Positions 1 through 12,134 of a stretch of 64,000 bases of DNA are shown piece by piece. Where the stretch lies: contig PDUO01000044.1 of the NCBI GenBank assembly GCA_003008705.1, positions 361,801 through 425,800 on the forward strand, given 5' to 3'. Numbering within the stretch: the stretch's first letter is position 1; every line of letters begins with the position of its first letter. Source of the stretch: Pezicula radicicola. Taxonomy: Eukaryota > Ascomycota > Leotiomycetes > Helotiales > Dermateaceae. A program made the position numbers and the translations under genes. Under the pieces are notes generated by a model. That model saw only the letters and a program-made list of their open reading frames with translations. It had not been told where the DNA came from and did no database searches.

Positions 1-342
1 GGGAATCATAAAGTGATAAAAGTGAAGGGTGTAGGTACATATCGGGGCAGGATCGTCTGTGTATTGTAAAATGAAGGTGTTAAAGGGTCAAGCATGTGAG
101 CGATACAGGAATTGAAGATCAAGATTGGTCGAATTCTAGAGCGTTCTTAGTGACTGGTAGCCACATTCCTGCGTTTACTTAGGTAAGTTTCGAACTTGCT
201 CGTGCCAGGTCCATCAAGATACCAGTCACCGGCAGGTTTAAACAACGATCCAGAATAACTTTTAATTCAATGTCCATTGAGTCATAATCCATCAATACCA
301 TACCTCTCATCATCAAACTCAGGAACCCTCATTAAACTCCCA

Positions 343-1309
343 CTAGTTACCGAATCCACCCAAACCATCCATCTTTGCGTTTGAGAAATCCATCTCCGGA
401 TGCTGCTTCTTAAACTATGACGTTCCCAGGCATTAGCATAAGTCCTTCTAGTTACAAAAGCTCGACAAGAGACATGAAACAGCTCATAGAAATCTGTAGA
501 ATGAGAACAAAACAAACAAAAAACACAAACCTTATTCAACATCTCCATCTTCTTCTCCTCATCACTACTCGGCAACCCCATCTCCTTCTGACGCTGATCA
601 TACATCATCTTCTCAACCATCCCCCTCGTACTCCCATCCAAATCCGCAAGTTTACTATTCTCCGGTGTAATCTTCGTAACATCTATCTTTGGCGCAGTAG
701 TAACAACATGCGCCCACCATTCCATCTTATTCGATTTATCAAGATGGAGTTCAAGAACTTTGGTATTGGGTTTAGGAGATGTTGTGAGCGTCCAGGTGGA
801 TTCATCAACTCGGATTTCGTGGGGTAGATCTCCCTATTTTATATTAGTGATAATTGAAGAAGAGGAGGGGGATGGATGCGACGTACGCTTATGAATGGTT
901 CTTGACCTTTAACACCGGCTACCAACTTCTTCCTCTTGATATCAATAACGAAGTCCTTTCCCTTATAGTTCCCAGGTACTTCGATGGTGATATCGAGATC
1001 ACCGATTGTCTGGGTCCATTTGTAGGGAAGTTTTGCTTGTTCTTCTTCTTCCTTTGCTTTTGCTGCCGCATCAGCCTCTATTTCGGCGGTTCGGTCGGGT
1101 GTTGCCTCCCTTGGTTCTATACATGAAGGGTTAGCAGCAGATCTTGGGTAGTGGTATCTTTAAAAGCTGTTGTGATGAGAGGAGGGGGGTAGAGGGGTAA
1201 TTTTCAAGCTTGGGGCACAGTGGCAATGGATGATTTCGACCTTGTGTAATGATCCCCTAGTTTAGTCACTAGAATAACAATTAAGCTTACCTTCGTCGTG
1301 ATCAGCCAT
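343..1309 (-). CDS. nudC: Nuclear movement protein NudC (CS/p23 domain)
   Basis: Four exons on the minus strand (1309-1291, 1116-887, 833-531, 414-343) join to 208 codons, giving a 207-residue protein of normal fungal NudC length. The start MADHDEE is followed by an acidic, alanine-rich helix. A CS (p23-like) domain runs from about residue 40 ([19 protein letters not shown]) through the NudC signature KMEWWAHVV. The C-terminal NudC tail includes [20 protein letters not shown] and ends [16 protein letters not shown]. NudC proteins are Hsp90-linked co-chaperones needed for dynein/LIS1-dependent nuclear migration in hyphae. All three introns have GT-AG ends and preserve frame. The gene is divergent from tfb3, with 233 bp between the two start codons. 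Identification is secure from domain and tail sequence; the 19-nt first exon is set by a clean donor. Confidence 0.93.
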
Positions 1310-1466
1310 GTTGTGATGGTTCAAAATACCTAGGTATGTTGATGTTGTAAATGCTTTTTAAGAAGCAACAAGAACCGCGGAGAGAGAGAGCCTTGTCAGC
1401 AAGGCCCGCTAGTGGCGCTCTCAAAACGGCAGCCTCGTCTCCCTTGGCTTCAAAAACATCTTAACA

Positions 1467-1489
1467 CTACCTACCTACCTACCTACCTA
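1467..1489. repeat. (CTAC)n microsatellite in the tfb3 leader
   Basis: About six CTAC units lie between the nudC and tfb3 start codons, 54 bp upstream of the tfb3 ATG. It is probably within the 5' UTR or promoter of tfb3. Confidence 0.85.
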
Positions 1490-1542
1490 TCTACCAACCT
1501 CGATTTCCCGCGTCCGTCCTCCCCTTCCCTAATATATTCAAA

Positions 1543-2649
1543 ATGCCTCCGCGCCCCAGCATCTCCCATAGCAGCAGTTCACTCTCAGCCTCCAATCCCT
1601 CAGACGACATATGTCCAGTCTGCAAATCCAATCGCTACCTAAACCCCAACCTCCGATTCCTGATCAACCCAGAATGCTACCACAAGATGTGTTCGACATG
1701 CGTAGATCGCATATTCACATCCGGACCCGCATCATGTCCCGTTCCTTATTGCGGCAAGACACTACGAAAGAAAGGATTCCACGCAGCTTTCTTTGCCGAT
1801 CTAGCAATAGAAAGAGAAGTAGATATTCGGAAACGAGTTGGTGCTGTCTTTAATCGGAGACAAGATGAATTTGAGACGTTGATGGATTGGAATAATTATT
1901 TGGAGGAGGTGGAGAGTCTTATTTTTGATTTGGTGGAGGGGACTAGGGAGGAGAAGTTGAAGGCTGAGGAGAAGATTAGGGCTTATAGGGAGGGGAATAA
2001 AGGGGAGATTGAGGAGAATCGGAGGTATGGTGTTGAGGAGATGGATTTGGCGAAAAGGAGGGAGAGAGAGGAAAAGGAAGCTGCTAGGCAGAGGAGACTG
2101 GCTGCTTATAGGGAGGAGCAAGAGGAGAAGGCCGATTTGCAGAAGACGAGGATGGATGTCCTGGATCGTCTGGCTAATTCGAATGAGGATGCGAACAAGA
2201 TCACACAGCAGGCGCAGAGAGTCATTTTGAAGAAGACTTCGGCAAAGAGAAATATGGTTGATGCTCAGCAGAGCAGTAATGGAAGCGCCAGGGAACCAGG
2301 CCTCACAATCAACTTGAGAGGCCTCAAACAGAAAAAGGCACCTATCATTGAGAAACCATACGATCCATTCGGAGGTATTGATCTCACGCCATCTCGCTAT
2401 ACTCTGCAGCCAGACTATGACAACGAGTGGCTTGCGAATGCTAAGAGTGATCTACGACATGTGGCGGGAGGTTATAGCCTTGATGAATACTATGCCCGCA
2501 CGATGTTTGAGGCCTTTTCTGGTCTGGGTGTTTTCATAGAAGATGAAGTTATTCCACAGAATGAACCAGCATCTTCTGCTGTTGGGACGGCTGCTGCAGC
2601 GGAGGCAGCAGGTGGCAAGGTGAAGCTTGAGATGTTGGCGAGGAGGTAA
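1543..2649 (+). CDS. tfb3: TFIIH/CAK assembly subunit Tfb3 (MAT1), RING finger
   Basis: A single exon of 368 residues. An N-terminal C3HC4 RING finger runs from C24-P-V-C27 through CYHKMCSTCVDRIF to CPVPYCGKTL, the diagnostic MAT1/Tfb3 form. The conserved MAT1 central helix follows (FADLAIEREVDIRKRV, then FNRRQDEFETLMDWNNYLEE). Next comes a long charged coiled coil at about residues 125-225. The C-terminal region contains KPYDPFGG and the segment GGYSLDEYYARTMFEAFSGL, which resembles the CDK7/cyclin H-binding tail. The protein bridges the CDK-activating kinase to core TFIIH in transcription initiation and nucleotide-excision repair. The start is the first ATG in frame, right after the CTAC repeat, and the RING sits at the expected distance from it. 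Confidence 0.95.
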   Translation: MPPRPSISHSSSSLSASNPSDDICPVCKSNRYLNPNLRFLINPECYHKMCSTCVDRIFTSGPASCPVPYCGKTLRKKGFHAAFFADLAIEREVDIRKRVGAVFNRRQDEFETLMDWNNYLEEVESLIFDLVEGTREEKLKAEEKIRAYREGNKGEIEENRRYGVEEMDLAKRREREEKEAARQRRLAAYREEQEEKADLQKTRMDVLDRLANSNEDANKITQQAQRVILKKTSAKRNMVDAQQSSNGSAREPGLTINLRGLKQKKAPIIEKPYDPFGGIDLTPSRYTLQPDYDNEWLANAKSDLRHVAGGYSLDEYYARTMFEAFSGLGVFIEDEVIPQNEPASSAVGTAAAAEAAGGKVKLEMLARR

Positions 2650-3360
2650 TTAATCTTAATACCATCAGATTTGGGGGAAGGAGTTCGGGGTTCAAGCAAA
2701 GCTAGCATGGTGTACGGCGTTGGCATGGCTAGAGCATCTCGTCGTTGAAGCTGCTTATTAAATTTGCCTACAATATCATTTTAGATAGAAGGGGAAATCA
2801 ATTTGAGTCAATGATTTGCTGCTTAGCAAATCATGTGTTATAATAAGATCATAATGCCATCCATTCAATAAGTTACACATGAAATGAAAATTGTGCTTTC
2901 CGATTCCAGGTGGTAGAGTCATCTCTTGTTGATTGACAGTTTCCAAATACCTATCTTAAGTTATCCCCAATCCTGCTCCGTAGCTACCATACAAAAGCAT
3001 TAGCATCAAAATGATAGCACAGACAGTATACAAATGCATTACACTCAATAAACAAGTATCTTTCTCACAGATGCTACTTCTTCTACCTGTCCAACAAGTG
3101 AAAAGGATTCTTCAATACAAGTTAATCCAGTTTCATTATTTATACTTTAACTCTGGCTAGTAGTACCCGGATAGTCCTTTCCCCCTAGGGCCGCAATCCC
3201 TCATTCCACATTAAATGCAAGTTTTAATGCCAGCCTCTCGCCGTGTCATTTCTCAAGACGAATAAACTACTCTCAGAACGCCATGCTTGCAATTGATCTC
3301 ATTAACCAGACAAACAAAATTGTAAAAATCCCTTGATCCTCTATTTATTTCTTTATTTCT
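2650..3360. other. Convergent intergenic region, tfb3 / AP180
   Basis: This 711-bp spacer lies between two genes that end towards each other. It is AT-rich and probably holds both 3' UTRs and poly(A) signals. I see no supported reading frame, repeat or RNA gene in it. Confidence 0.6.
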
Positions 3361-5550
3361 TTATTGTTGCCAGGCTTGTTGTTGCGTCGGCCTTGGGAAC
3401 ACTGGGAGTGTCTCCAACTGATCAAGTCCTCCGCCGATAGGTTGTTGATTGTTTTGCCACCCCATGCCTGTAGATGTGTTTACGAAATGACTCTGCCGGA
3501 AAGGGTTGGTACTACCAGTAGGCTGTGCTAAAAGAGCACCAGCGGTTTGGGGACGTTGAGCCGAGTTCATAGCTAAGTTCTTTGCGAAGGGATTTGTGCC
3601 TGTCGCCATTGGCCGTAAAGGAGCCGAACCCATTTGTTGTTGAACCTGCGGCTCGGGTGGAGGAGAAAAGGTATGTAGAGTTTGGGGACTTGATCTTGCA
3701 AATGGGTTTGTGGATTGACGGCCCATTGGAGATGTGACCGGGGGTGATGCTGGGAAAGAAGGGCCGCCCATTCCGGTAGGATTCGTCATCACCGAAGATT
3801 GGCGGAAAGGGTTGGTCGTCTGTTGACTAGGCTGCAAATTTCCAAGTTGCTGCTGCTGTACTGGCTGGAAAGAGGCTGCAGAGTCTTGTGGGATTGATGA
3901 GAGGCCTCCAGGCTGGAAAGATTGCTGTGGAGTATAACCTCCAAAGCCTGCTCCTGTGAAACTTGGCTGTAAGTTCTGTGGTTGTTGTAATTGCTGCTGT
4001 GGTTGCTGTTGCTGTTGCCCATTGAAACCTCCATTAAAAGGCTGTTGTGAAAACTGTGCAGGGTTTTGGAAACCAGTCTGTTGTTGGACAAATCCATTTC
4101 CTGTTTGTTGAAACTGCGGCTGCTGCTGGTGTTGCTGTTGCTGTTGCTGTTGCATCTGAAAGGGAGCCCCACTTGTAAATTGTTGTTGCTGGAGTCCAGG
4201 TTGGGTAGCCATAGGTTGTTGATTCTGCTCAATCGAGTCGAAGAAATCAATTAGATCAGGATCAGGCCCCTTTGCAGGCTGTACAGGCTTAGATGCAAAC
4301 TGGCTCCCGCCAACATCTGGAAACGTACGTCCTGCAGCAGCTTTCAATTCCGACTCGCTTTTTTTGTTGGTCAAAAATGGTTTGCTTGCTCCATTCGAAG
4401 CACCTTTCCCCTTCTTTGAGTCTTGTTCTGCAATGTACTGTCTTCTGTTCACCTCGAAGTCTGGATCCATCAAATAGTCCTCTAATTGCTTCCCAAGATT
4501 CACAGGAGCGTGCTTCAGTTTGGGTACTTCAACTCGAGTATGGTGTTCGTACTGTCGAGCTATACTAAGGTATGCAACCACGAAATCCGTCTGCTTCGCA
4601 AAATTCCGGTAGATATCCATAGCTCGTTCTGCATCAGGCTTTGACATTTCGAAGAAGTGGCCTGCGACGTCATTAGCAGTAAGCCTAGTCAGGACTTTTG
4701 GGGGCCTTACCTAGAATGTTGATCATGCCTTGATTTATGACATGGAACATCGCCAGAAGGTCCAGTACTAGCATTCGAAAGACCGTTATCGTGATCTCAT
4801 TTTCGGGCTCGTTATCCAGAACCTGTTCAAGAACTTAGCAAGGCACAACCGTTAGCACGGATACTTTTGCCCTACATCACACTTCAGCAAGGCCGTTATC
4901 TGCTGCTGGACAATCTCGGTCTCACGAAGAAGGCCCTTGTCAACAGATAACTTCTCCAGCCTTCGATCCCCACCTCTCACATAGTCGCATTTCGTATCCC
5001 GGTATGCCCTCGCTCTCTCGCTCAGATAGTTGGTATAATGACGGATATTCCGGCCCTGGGTTTGGACTTTGCCATGCTCTGTTAGCACGGTCTCAATAAA
5101 GTTGCCTATCTGTGGCTGAGCCATGCATAGAGTATTGCGGCCTGCAGATATACCCACCATCGGAGAAGCTGCTGATCGCAAGCATATTCCTATGTCGTGC
5201 CAGGTATGCTAATGTCACATCCGGCGACCCTTCCCTGATCATCAGATGTACCGTGATGAGACTCTTGAATACTACCGTCCATGTTGAATCCCTCAATCTG
5301 TTTTGCAGTGCCCGGAACACCTCAGCAACGCCTGCCTCGCCGGAATGTGTCGCAATTAGAATATGCTCGATGTATCTGTTAAGTGCCAAGGTCAGCAAGA
5401 GCTCTATTGTCCGTAGGAGAGGCGGCGGATGTACTTCGTCTTTGGCGGCGCTGCCTGTAATGAGGTCAGTCAAATGAAGACAGTCAGGAAAGATCTTCTG
5501 CTCACCTTGATCTTCGTCGCACCCTTTACAGACTTCTCAAAAGAACTCAT
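3361..5550 (-). CDS. AP180/CALM-type clathrin assembly protein (ANTH domain)
   Basis: Six exons (5550-5506, 5454-5435, 5375-5158, 5066-4876, 4822-4711, 4661-3361) join to 629 codons (628 residues). The N-terminal ANTH domain begins MSSFEKSVKGATKIK and continues with IEHILIATHSGEAGVAEVF, TVVFKSLITVHLMIREG and RARAYRDTKCDYVRGG. It ends near KPDAERAMDIYRNFAKQTD. ANTH domains bind PI(4,5)P2 at endocytic sites. The last 350 residues are low-complexity and Q/P-rich. They contain four NPF motifs (TNPFRQS twice, TNPFARS, TNPFAKN), which bind EH-domain endocytic proteins, as in yeast Yap1801/Yap1802. Introns interrupt only the ANTH half. The CAG/CAA-rich tract at about 3960-4200 (minus-strand sense) is a likely site of length variation. 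Confidence 0.9.
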
Positions 5551-7305
5551 CTCTGCTCAAGCTGGCTGCAACAGCGGTGCGATAGTACACCCCAAAGAAT
5601 AATATGAATTCGCCTAGCTAAAGCTCGATAAAGTCGTGGAGGGTGGGAGTGACAGCAAAATGGCGTTACTAACACAGCTAAAAACTATGTACGTGGCCGG
5701 TCTGGAAAAGGAAACGTGGGTGAATAATGGTGTGAGCAACAACAATTGTCGTTATCGTCGTCGTNGTCGCCGCCGAGGGTTGGTTTAGGCTTCGTACTCC
5801 AAGAGCTACAATTGAAATGAATAATGCCGTTCGACAGCCCGACCCCTGCAAGGTACGGTATGGACAACAGGATCACTCAAAAGGATCTCGGAAAATCTGT
5901 CGAAGGCATAGCAACTGGACCTTCAGGTGTGGCACTGGATTGCTGGATTACTGTAGCTACATGAACGGATTTCTTAGGAATGTCCAGGTGCAAAGTTCAT
6001 AGGTAGAGAAGATTCAAGGGTCTGAGGTGGCCACCGTTTGTTGTCCAGTTATCCCTTGTCTGTTCCCCATGTCAGAAGTCAGAAGGTTAAGCGTCATTCA
6101 GCCCAGCACCAGCACCCGAGAGGCCCCTCCATGTACGGAATCCGAGATTCGATTCGGTATCGGTACGGGCAAAAGAACACTCTGCTTGGCAAAATGAGTT
6201 CCTGCTTTTTAGTCAGTGCACAATGCTATCGCGTTGCAGAATCACGGTCACTGCCTCAGCCCAGGACAATAATGTTTATGGCAATTGGCATTGGGGGTCA
6301 TTACGGTCATGTTGGGGGAGGAAGTCTTACCGTATGGTGGTGAAACAAAGGTCCGATCAATGTTTGGCAAAGCTTGCCATTAATTAATTTCGAACTACTA
6401 GTCTACAGTACATCATGGCTGAAAAGAGATATATACCGGAATACTTATCATACCTCCCTTGCTTGATCCTTAAGAGCTACTCGCAAAGACTTCTTTGAAG
6501 TGATAATTGAGGAGCATAACATGGTATGAATCACATAAGCCGTCGTCGTGCCAATAGTGTAGCCTCCGATACCATCTATCTCGATAAAATCAAGTCGATA
6601 TCTCATGATAATGCGGGGGACGGTTATCCACAATATAGGGCCAACAGCAACCAAATCTAGTAGAGTTTGTCGTCTTCTCATAATAGATACAACTACCATA
6701 TCACCACACAAGGACAACTTAAAATGTAATAATGATGAGGATCGATGAGATGGGGTATTGCGACATAACCTGGCGCGTCCACATGTTGTAGAACTTCTGG
6801 GCTTCCAGTACACGCCACCACGTCCAACGAGAGTAAGGAGTATGTTTTTGAAGCCTTCCAAGCTTTAAGGGTCAGAGATGCCTTCATCGCGTTCGTATTG
6901 AACAAGGAGGTTGTGTCGAACGCTGATTTCACGCTTCCAACCTTCCCTTACAACCAGACCACTTAAGCCCTGTGAAGGGAGAGTCCGGAAGCTCGAGTCG
7001 GAGGAATTGTTATCATATTGCACACGCTGGCTTTTCATCATCTGTGAGAACAATTAGCTTTTGATCGTGTTATGAGCACTGGAAAGGTAGGGACTTACGT
7101 GTTTAAAACTTGGAAGGATGAAGAGAAAAGAAGAGGAATCGGAGAGCTCGAAAAAATATATGGTGTTTGGTGCGTCCGCAGTTTTGCCGAAAGACGCCAG
7201 AGCTAGTCCTAATCGGGAGAGCTTCAGATAAATCTCCAGACAACCTACAAAGTACAAGGCTTCACAGCAAGGCCATTGATCATTGATGCCACCATTCTGC
7301 GAAAT
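5551..7305. other. Intergenic region without a recognised gene
   Basis: No family could be recognised in this 1.75-kb stretch. A GTC triplet run at about 5753-5776 contains the only ambiguous base of the window (N at 5765). On the minus strand, 7257-6448 shows several open stretches separated by plausible GT/AG signals, for example SGLVVREGWKREISVRH and LDFIEIDGIGGYTIGTTTAY. I could not assemble a consistent model from them. This may be an unrecognised or decaying gene, or chance reading frames. The start of the mitochondrial Asp-tRNA synthetase marks the right edge. Confidence 0.35.
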
Positions 7306-9687
7306 ATGACAATCATAGCTGGCTGTGGCCGACGCCAGCTTCTACGCCTTCGTGTATATCCGCAACATCTACGGTCCGCCAATGTCCTGTGCCCCATTCA
7401 ATCCTCACTATGCAAATACTTTCACAATTCAAACCGCGTACGGGCACCGCTGGTAGGGGAAGATGGGAAGAATACAGCTGACGTTCGGGACTCCACCTTC
7501 TGGAAGGAATATAACAGAAGTTGTATGTTGCGCCATCATCCTCATCGGTATGCAAGCCTAACGAGAGCAATAGTTCAAGTCCCGGGCAAGCCCTTCGGAT
7601 TCCGCGAATCGTTTAGTCAGTCAGACCTCGGTCAGAAGGTCCTTATTTCTGGATTCCTAGGAAAGAGAAGAGATCTAGCTGATAAGCTATCTTTTGCCGA
7701 TATACAATCAGGGAGAGAAGTTCTGCAAGTAATTTCTGTTCGGGACGGAACATCTGCCAGCGACGAGGCGCATAACACTCTGAAATCTATTAAACCAAAC
7801 AGCTCTGTATTCGTTACAGGATTATTGCAAAAAAAGCGGCCTGTCAAAGGGGAAAAGCCGTGGGAAGGTGAAATCAACGAGCGTATACCAACAAATTCTT
7901 GTGAGATCAAACTCGAAAGTATCAAGTGCCTTAACACCTTTCCTGATGATATCATTGTTGGTGATGATACCAAATTCCTTCCTGAAGCAAGACATCTGCA
8001 AATCCGATTTGACGGTGAATTAGAACAGAGGCTTGTGTTTCGATCAAAATTGTCAACCTTTATTCGATCTCAATTGGAGCGATTTTCCTTTATTGAAGTT
8101 GAGACACCAATTTTGTTCAAGTCCACTCCAGAGGGCGCTAGAGAGTTTCTAGTTCCTACAAGACGTGCAGGCTATTCTTATGCCTTGCCCCAGAGCCCTC
8201 AACAATACAAGCAGATGTTAATGGCAAGTGGGATCAAAAAATATTATCAGTTTGCCAGATGCTTCCGCGATGAGGACCTTCGAGCAGATAGACAGCCAGA
8301 GTTTACACAGGTATGGTTCCCTCGGACTCGACACGTTTCGTTCAAGCTCACTAGTTTATAGATAGATCTCGAGATGGCGTGTGGAAGCGGGGAGGTTGTG
8401 ATGCAGAGAATTGAAGAGCTAGTCAAGTCAGTATATGGTGAATTTGGCGGGCGAGTATCCGGTCATATCACCAACAGCTCGCTCTCGAACGCCGATGGGA
8501 AGCCGCAAGAATCATTAGAGTATTCTGCTTCAGGACAGAACCAGCACCAAGCTCACACCTTCCCAAGAATGTCCTATGCTGAAGCGATGACAAAGCATGG
8601 ATCTGATAAGCCAGACCTCAGGATAAAAAACTTGGTATCTTTTCCCTTATCTGCAAACCCAAGTTCAACGCTAACAAAACTAGATCTATCGTATTGATCA
8701 AATTGTCCCTCCGGCTCTCGCTGGCATGCTTACTTCTATTCAAACTCCTATTATCGAGGCTTGTAAATTCCGTCTCAAGGGTGACCCAAAGACGGTTCAA
8801 GAATTCATCATTCAGTTTATGGATTCTCCGGAGGCGGAAACATTCTCCAAAAATCCCGATGGACCCCCTGGAGTCTTTGCCATTGATTCTAGGAAACCTC
8901 TTAGCGGTTTGCAAGCATTTGGGTTTGAGGGTGCGGAAGACCTCAAGTCTTTGCTTGCCCAGGATTCGGCTGTTGATGCCGATAGTGCACTGGAAGATGG
9001 AGATTTACTCATAATACAAGCACGTGAAAATATACCCCATACTGGTGGGTCTACAGCTCTGGGCCGGCTCCGCATCGCTCTTTATAAGCAAGCTGTTGCG
9101 CAGGGATTGTTAGAACCCGATCCACAACACCACTATCTCTGGGTTACAAACTTCCCTCTTTTCACTTTGAATAATGGTGTCGATCCTGGTCAAGGAGGGA
9201 CGTCTGGCTTCTCAGCAACCCATCATCCCTTCACGGCACCAAAAACCGTCGAAGACGTCGATTTACTGCTCACAGACCCCTTGAAAGTCACGGCTGATCA
9301 CTATGATCTGGTTGTTAATGGTGTTGAGCTAGGAGGAGGAAGTAGACGTATCCACAATGCAGAAATGCAAAAATTTGTGATGAGAAATATTTTGAAGGTA
9401 TGTTACTTCTCAGATGTATCGAAGCTGAGGCTGAGTGACTACAGATGAGCGAAGAACGCATGAACGACTTCTCCCACCTATTCGAAGCTCTTCGAGCAGG
9501 ATGCCCTCCACACGCCGGCTTTGCGTTTGGATTCGATCGTCTCGTCGCTATCCTGACTGGTGTCGATTCGGTCAGAGATGTTATCGCTTTTCCGAAAAGT
9601 TCCAAGGGCGAAGATCTTATGGTCAATAGCCCAAGCTTGATGACAGATTCACAACAGAAAACATATCACCTCAAAGTTACTGACTGA
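7306..9687 (+). CDS. msd1: Aspartyl-tRNA synthetase, mitochondrial
   Basis: Four exons (7306-8310, 8362-8634, 8684-9397, 9445-9687) join to 744 residues, a length in line with bacterial-type and mitochondrial AspRS. The basic N-terminus MTIIAGCGRRQLLRLRVYPQ looks like a mitochondrial presequence. An OB-fold anticodon-binding domain follows (KVLISGFLGKRRDLADKLSF). The class II core shows motif 1 around FIEVETPILFKSTPEGAREF, motif 2 as FRDEDLRADRQPEFTQ, and motif 3 as GFAFGFDRLVAILTG near the C-terminus. Between motifs 2 and 3 lies the GAD-like insertion typical of the bacterial-type enzyme. All introns are phase 0 and 47-51 nt. It charges mitochondrial tRNA-Asp. The ATG at 7306 is chosen because it is the first in frame and begins the presequence. 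Confidence 0.93.
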
Positions 9688-10097
9688 TAATGTTTGTATT
9701 ATATTGTATCCGACAGGAACTTATGTTGTATGATAGTAAGTTGGTGTGGACATTAGGTGGCGTTCATGACTGGCATTTACGTGGCGCTTGCATACCCCAT
9801 TTTCTTACAATGGCTGTATTTTTATATGGTAGACACGACTCAAATCTATGCCGCGAATGAGGATATTTCAGCTCCGAGGGTTTTTTCGCAGAGTTTGAAG
9901 TCCATGAAGTCAGACCGAATTAGCCGAGAAGCCCCTTTTTAAAAACACGAGGTCCGCCAAGCCTGAGTCATCACAATGAACTGCACTGCCCACTGCCCTT
10001 ACTTAAGAGTATAAATAATAACAGGAATTTCCTTCCTAAGAGCAAAAACTGAGTAGCACGGATTGAGTTGCTCAAATCAATTGTTTCTATACGCAAA
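9688..10097. other. Intergenic region
   Basis: This is the 3' flank of the AspRS gene and the upstream region of the next gene. No feature is supported. The short open frame at 9757-9942 lacks any family signal. Confidence 0.5.
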
Positions 10098-10813
10098 ATG
10101 TCGAATCTAGAACCACCACAGAAAACAATCGCCCTCATCATAAACACACAAGTACCTCATCCCCTCAACATTCTAGCTCTCAAAATAGTGTAGGTATCAA
10201 CCACATGCTACCTAACTCCCTATCTTCCCTCAAACTATACTATTCGAGTCCTAGACCTTAAATATTTCAACCGCTCAGCCCCAAATCCCGCCAATACTGA
10301 TAATACCAATTCCAAAAACGAGCCCAATCTTCCCAAGAAGCAAATGCAAAAGCAAAAGCAGAAGCTGAAGCAGAAACATGGAACTCAGAAATCTCCAAAC
10401 ACGCCACCTTCATTCTCCTCCACCCCTTCCACATCTGGTCTCTTAGTAACCCCCTCGAAAACGCCCTTTCTAACCTTCCCCCATCAACACTTAACCATAA
10501 ACCGATAATGCTTATAAGTTACGGTAAAGAACATACTTCCCGTGCAAAGAACAGAGAATTACAAATTATGCGAAAGAAAAGCACGAAGATGATGAAAGAG
10601 TTTGTAGCGGGGTTGGGGATGAAGGTTGTTAGGATGGAGAGGATGCCTGAGTTTATGATTTATGAGGATTATTGGACTCTGTGGGAGGAGGGGAGGTTGG
10701 ATTGGTTTGGGGGGCAGCAGGTGGAGGTTTGGGATAGTATGGCTTGGGATAGGTGTCAGATGGGTGTTGGGTTGTTGGTTGGGGAGGTTGAGGGGAGGGG
10801 GGGATTGGGTTGA
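10098..10813 (+). pseudogene. Flavodoxin-fold NAD(P)H-dependent FMN-reductase-like gene, probably broken
   Basis: The ATG at 10098 opens MSNLEPPQKTIALIINTQ, which resembles the first beta strand of the flavodoxin fold. A second stretch reads YTIRVLDLKYFN. A third, in another frame from about 10311, contains TWNSEISKHATFILLHPFH, then ENALSNLPPS and NHKPIMLISYGKEHTS. These mimic the W..I..d.fIfvtP.y, lkNAl and gKP.miisYG positions of NADPH-dependent FMN reductases. I could not join the second and third parts with a canonical intron. They meet at a run of AAGCAAAAGCA-type repeats (10320-10372) that could have caused a slip. The flavin-loop motif normally following the first strand is also weak. 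Either this is a decaying copy or the model misses an unusual intron. Confidence 0.4.
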
Positions 10814-12134
10814 TGATTGGGTGGTTGCTTTGGAAGTTTGATTCTGATATGATTATCCTCTGATGTGAATTCACATAACTTCTAAAGCAGCTAAACAACA
10901 AACTATGTACGCAAAAGAACCAAAACAAAGCAAATTAATGGCCAGCGAAGTAACAATAAGGTAAGACCTTCACCCCGGATTGATGGCATAAAACTAATAC
11001 AATACCTAAGAGGCAAAACATGAAGAGGTAGGTTTAACTCCTATTGAGTATATAAGCATTTCGCGTTTTTACCGTGATTTCACTTCAAGAACTTGAGAGC
11101 ATCTCTTACTCATTTCAACTATGATTAGTATTGATTTTTGTATTCAATACATAAAGTGAAATTCTGACAGCCTACACCCATAAAGTGGTCATATATTCAA
11201 TAGGGGATAGGCTTTCTTATCATAGTGATAATGAAAAGGATCTGGATTTGAATTCTTGAAGCGTATCCCTTAGTTCGTTAGATGTGACTTTGTGCAGGGA
11301 TTCGACACTCTGAGAATTTTACCATTGAAAAATGTATACGTTTTGTCGTGCACGTCCCAGTGGTCTATGCACAACTAACGAACTAGGGGATATGCTTACT
11401 GCTGGTGCTTTGATTTTAGTTGTGTAAAAGGTCATATTTTAAGGAAGCAACTGTGTTGATTCTGTCTTCTGTTCGGAGCCAAGAGCTCTTTAGAAGCTCT
11501 ACTATAGACCTGTATCATAAAGAGGTTGCTGTGTACAACAAACAAGATAAACGGTAGCCACAGATCTACTTATTCTAGAACATGCTTCACCATTCAACAG
11601 TTTATATACAGTGTTCCATAATCTCCCTCGGTGGTATGGTGATCTCATGGAATACCAATACTGCAAATAACAAGCCGTTCTGCAAGGCTTTACCACAAAT
11701 GTATAAAGACAAAGAAACAAAAGCCGAAACGGTGTTTTTCTATACTAAAAACAGAGAACTGGACTGAAATATAAAAATTTGTTAAAGCAACCATCATATT
11801 CACCCTTAGACGCTTCTGCCATTTGACATCCTCACGTTGTCGCCGACCATCCTCCTCGACTTATTCACCTCACTCCCTAACAGATAGTCACGGGGCACAC
11901 TAGTAATTAGCGCTCCTCCCGCTCTATACGTTCCTTCCCATCTTGCTCCCCTTTGTACCTGTCGATCACACTCTATCACTTTGCACAGCACATTCAAAGA
12001 TGCCACCAAGAACCAAACTTCACAAGACCGCTGCGTCGACCGGTGCTTCTGCTGTACAAAGTTAATCTATCGTCCCGGCAACGCCAACAACAACTTCAGC
12101 ACCTCCAAACCCCCAATCTTCATCCAGCGCAATC
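10814..12134. other. Intergenic region
   Basis: No gene can be supported between 10814 and about 11990. From 12000 a frame opening MPPRTKLHKT and continuing SIVPATPTTTS leads directly into the 2EXR gene in the same frame, but a TAA at 12063-12065 interrupts it. That stretch is therefore either 5' leader or a lost N-terminal extension. Confidence 0.45.

Noticed and set aside
3789..4254. Long open frames on both strands over the AP180 tail
   Set aside because: They are shadow frames of the CAG/CAA-rich glutamine region of the AP180-type gene and have no family features.
5753..5776. GTC triplet repeat with the N as a functional element
   Set aside because: A simple repeat with an ambiguous base, most likely a sequencing difficulty.
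9757..9942. Possible small membrane protein (MAFMTGIYVALAYPIFLQW...)
   Set aside because: Only 61 codons in the 3' flank of AspRS, without a conserved motif; chance hydrophobic frame more likely.
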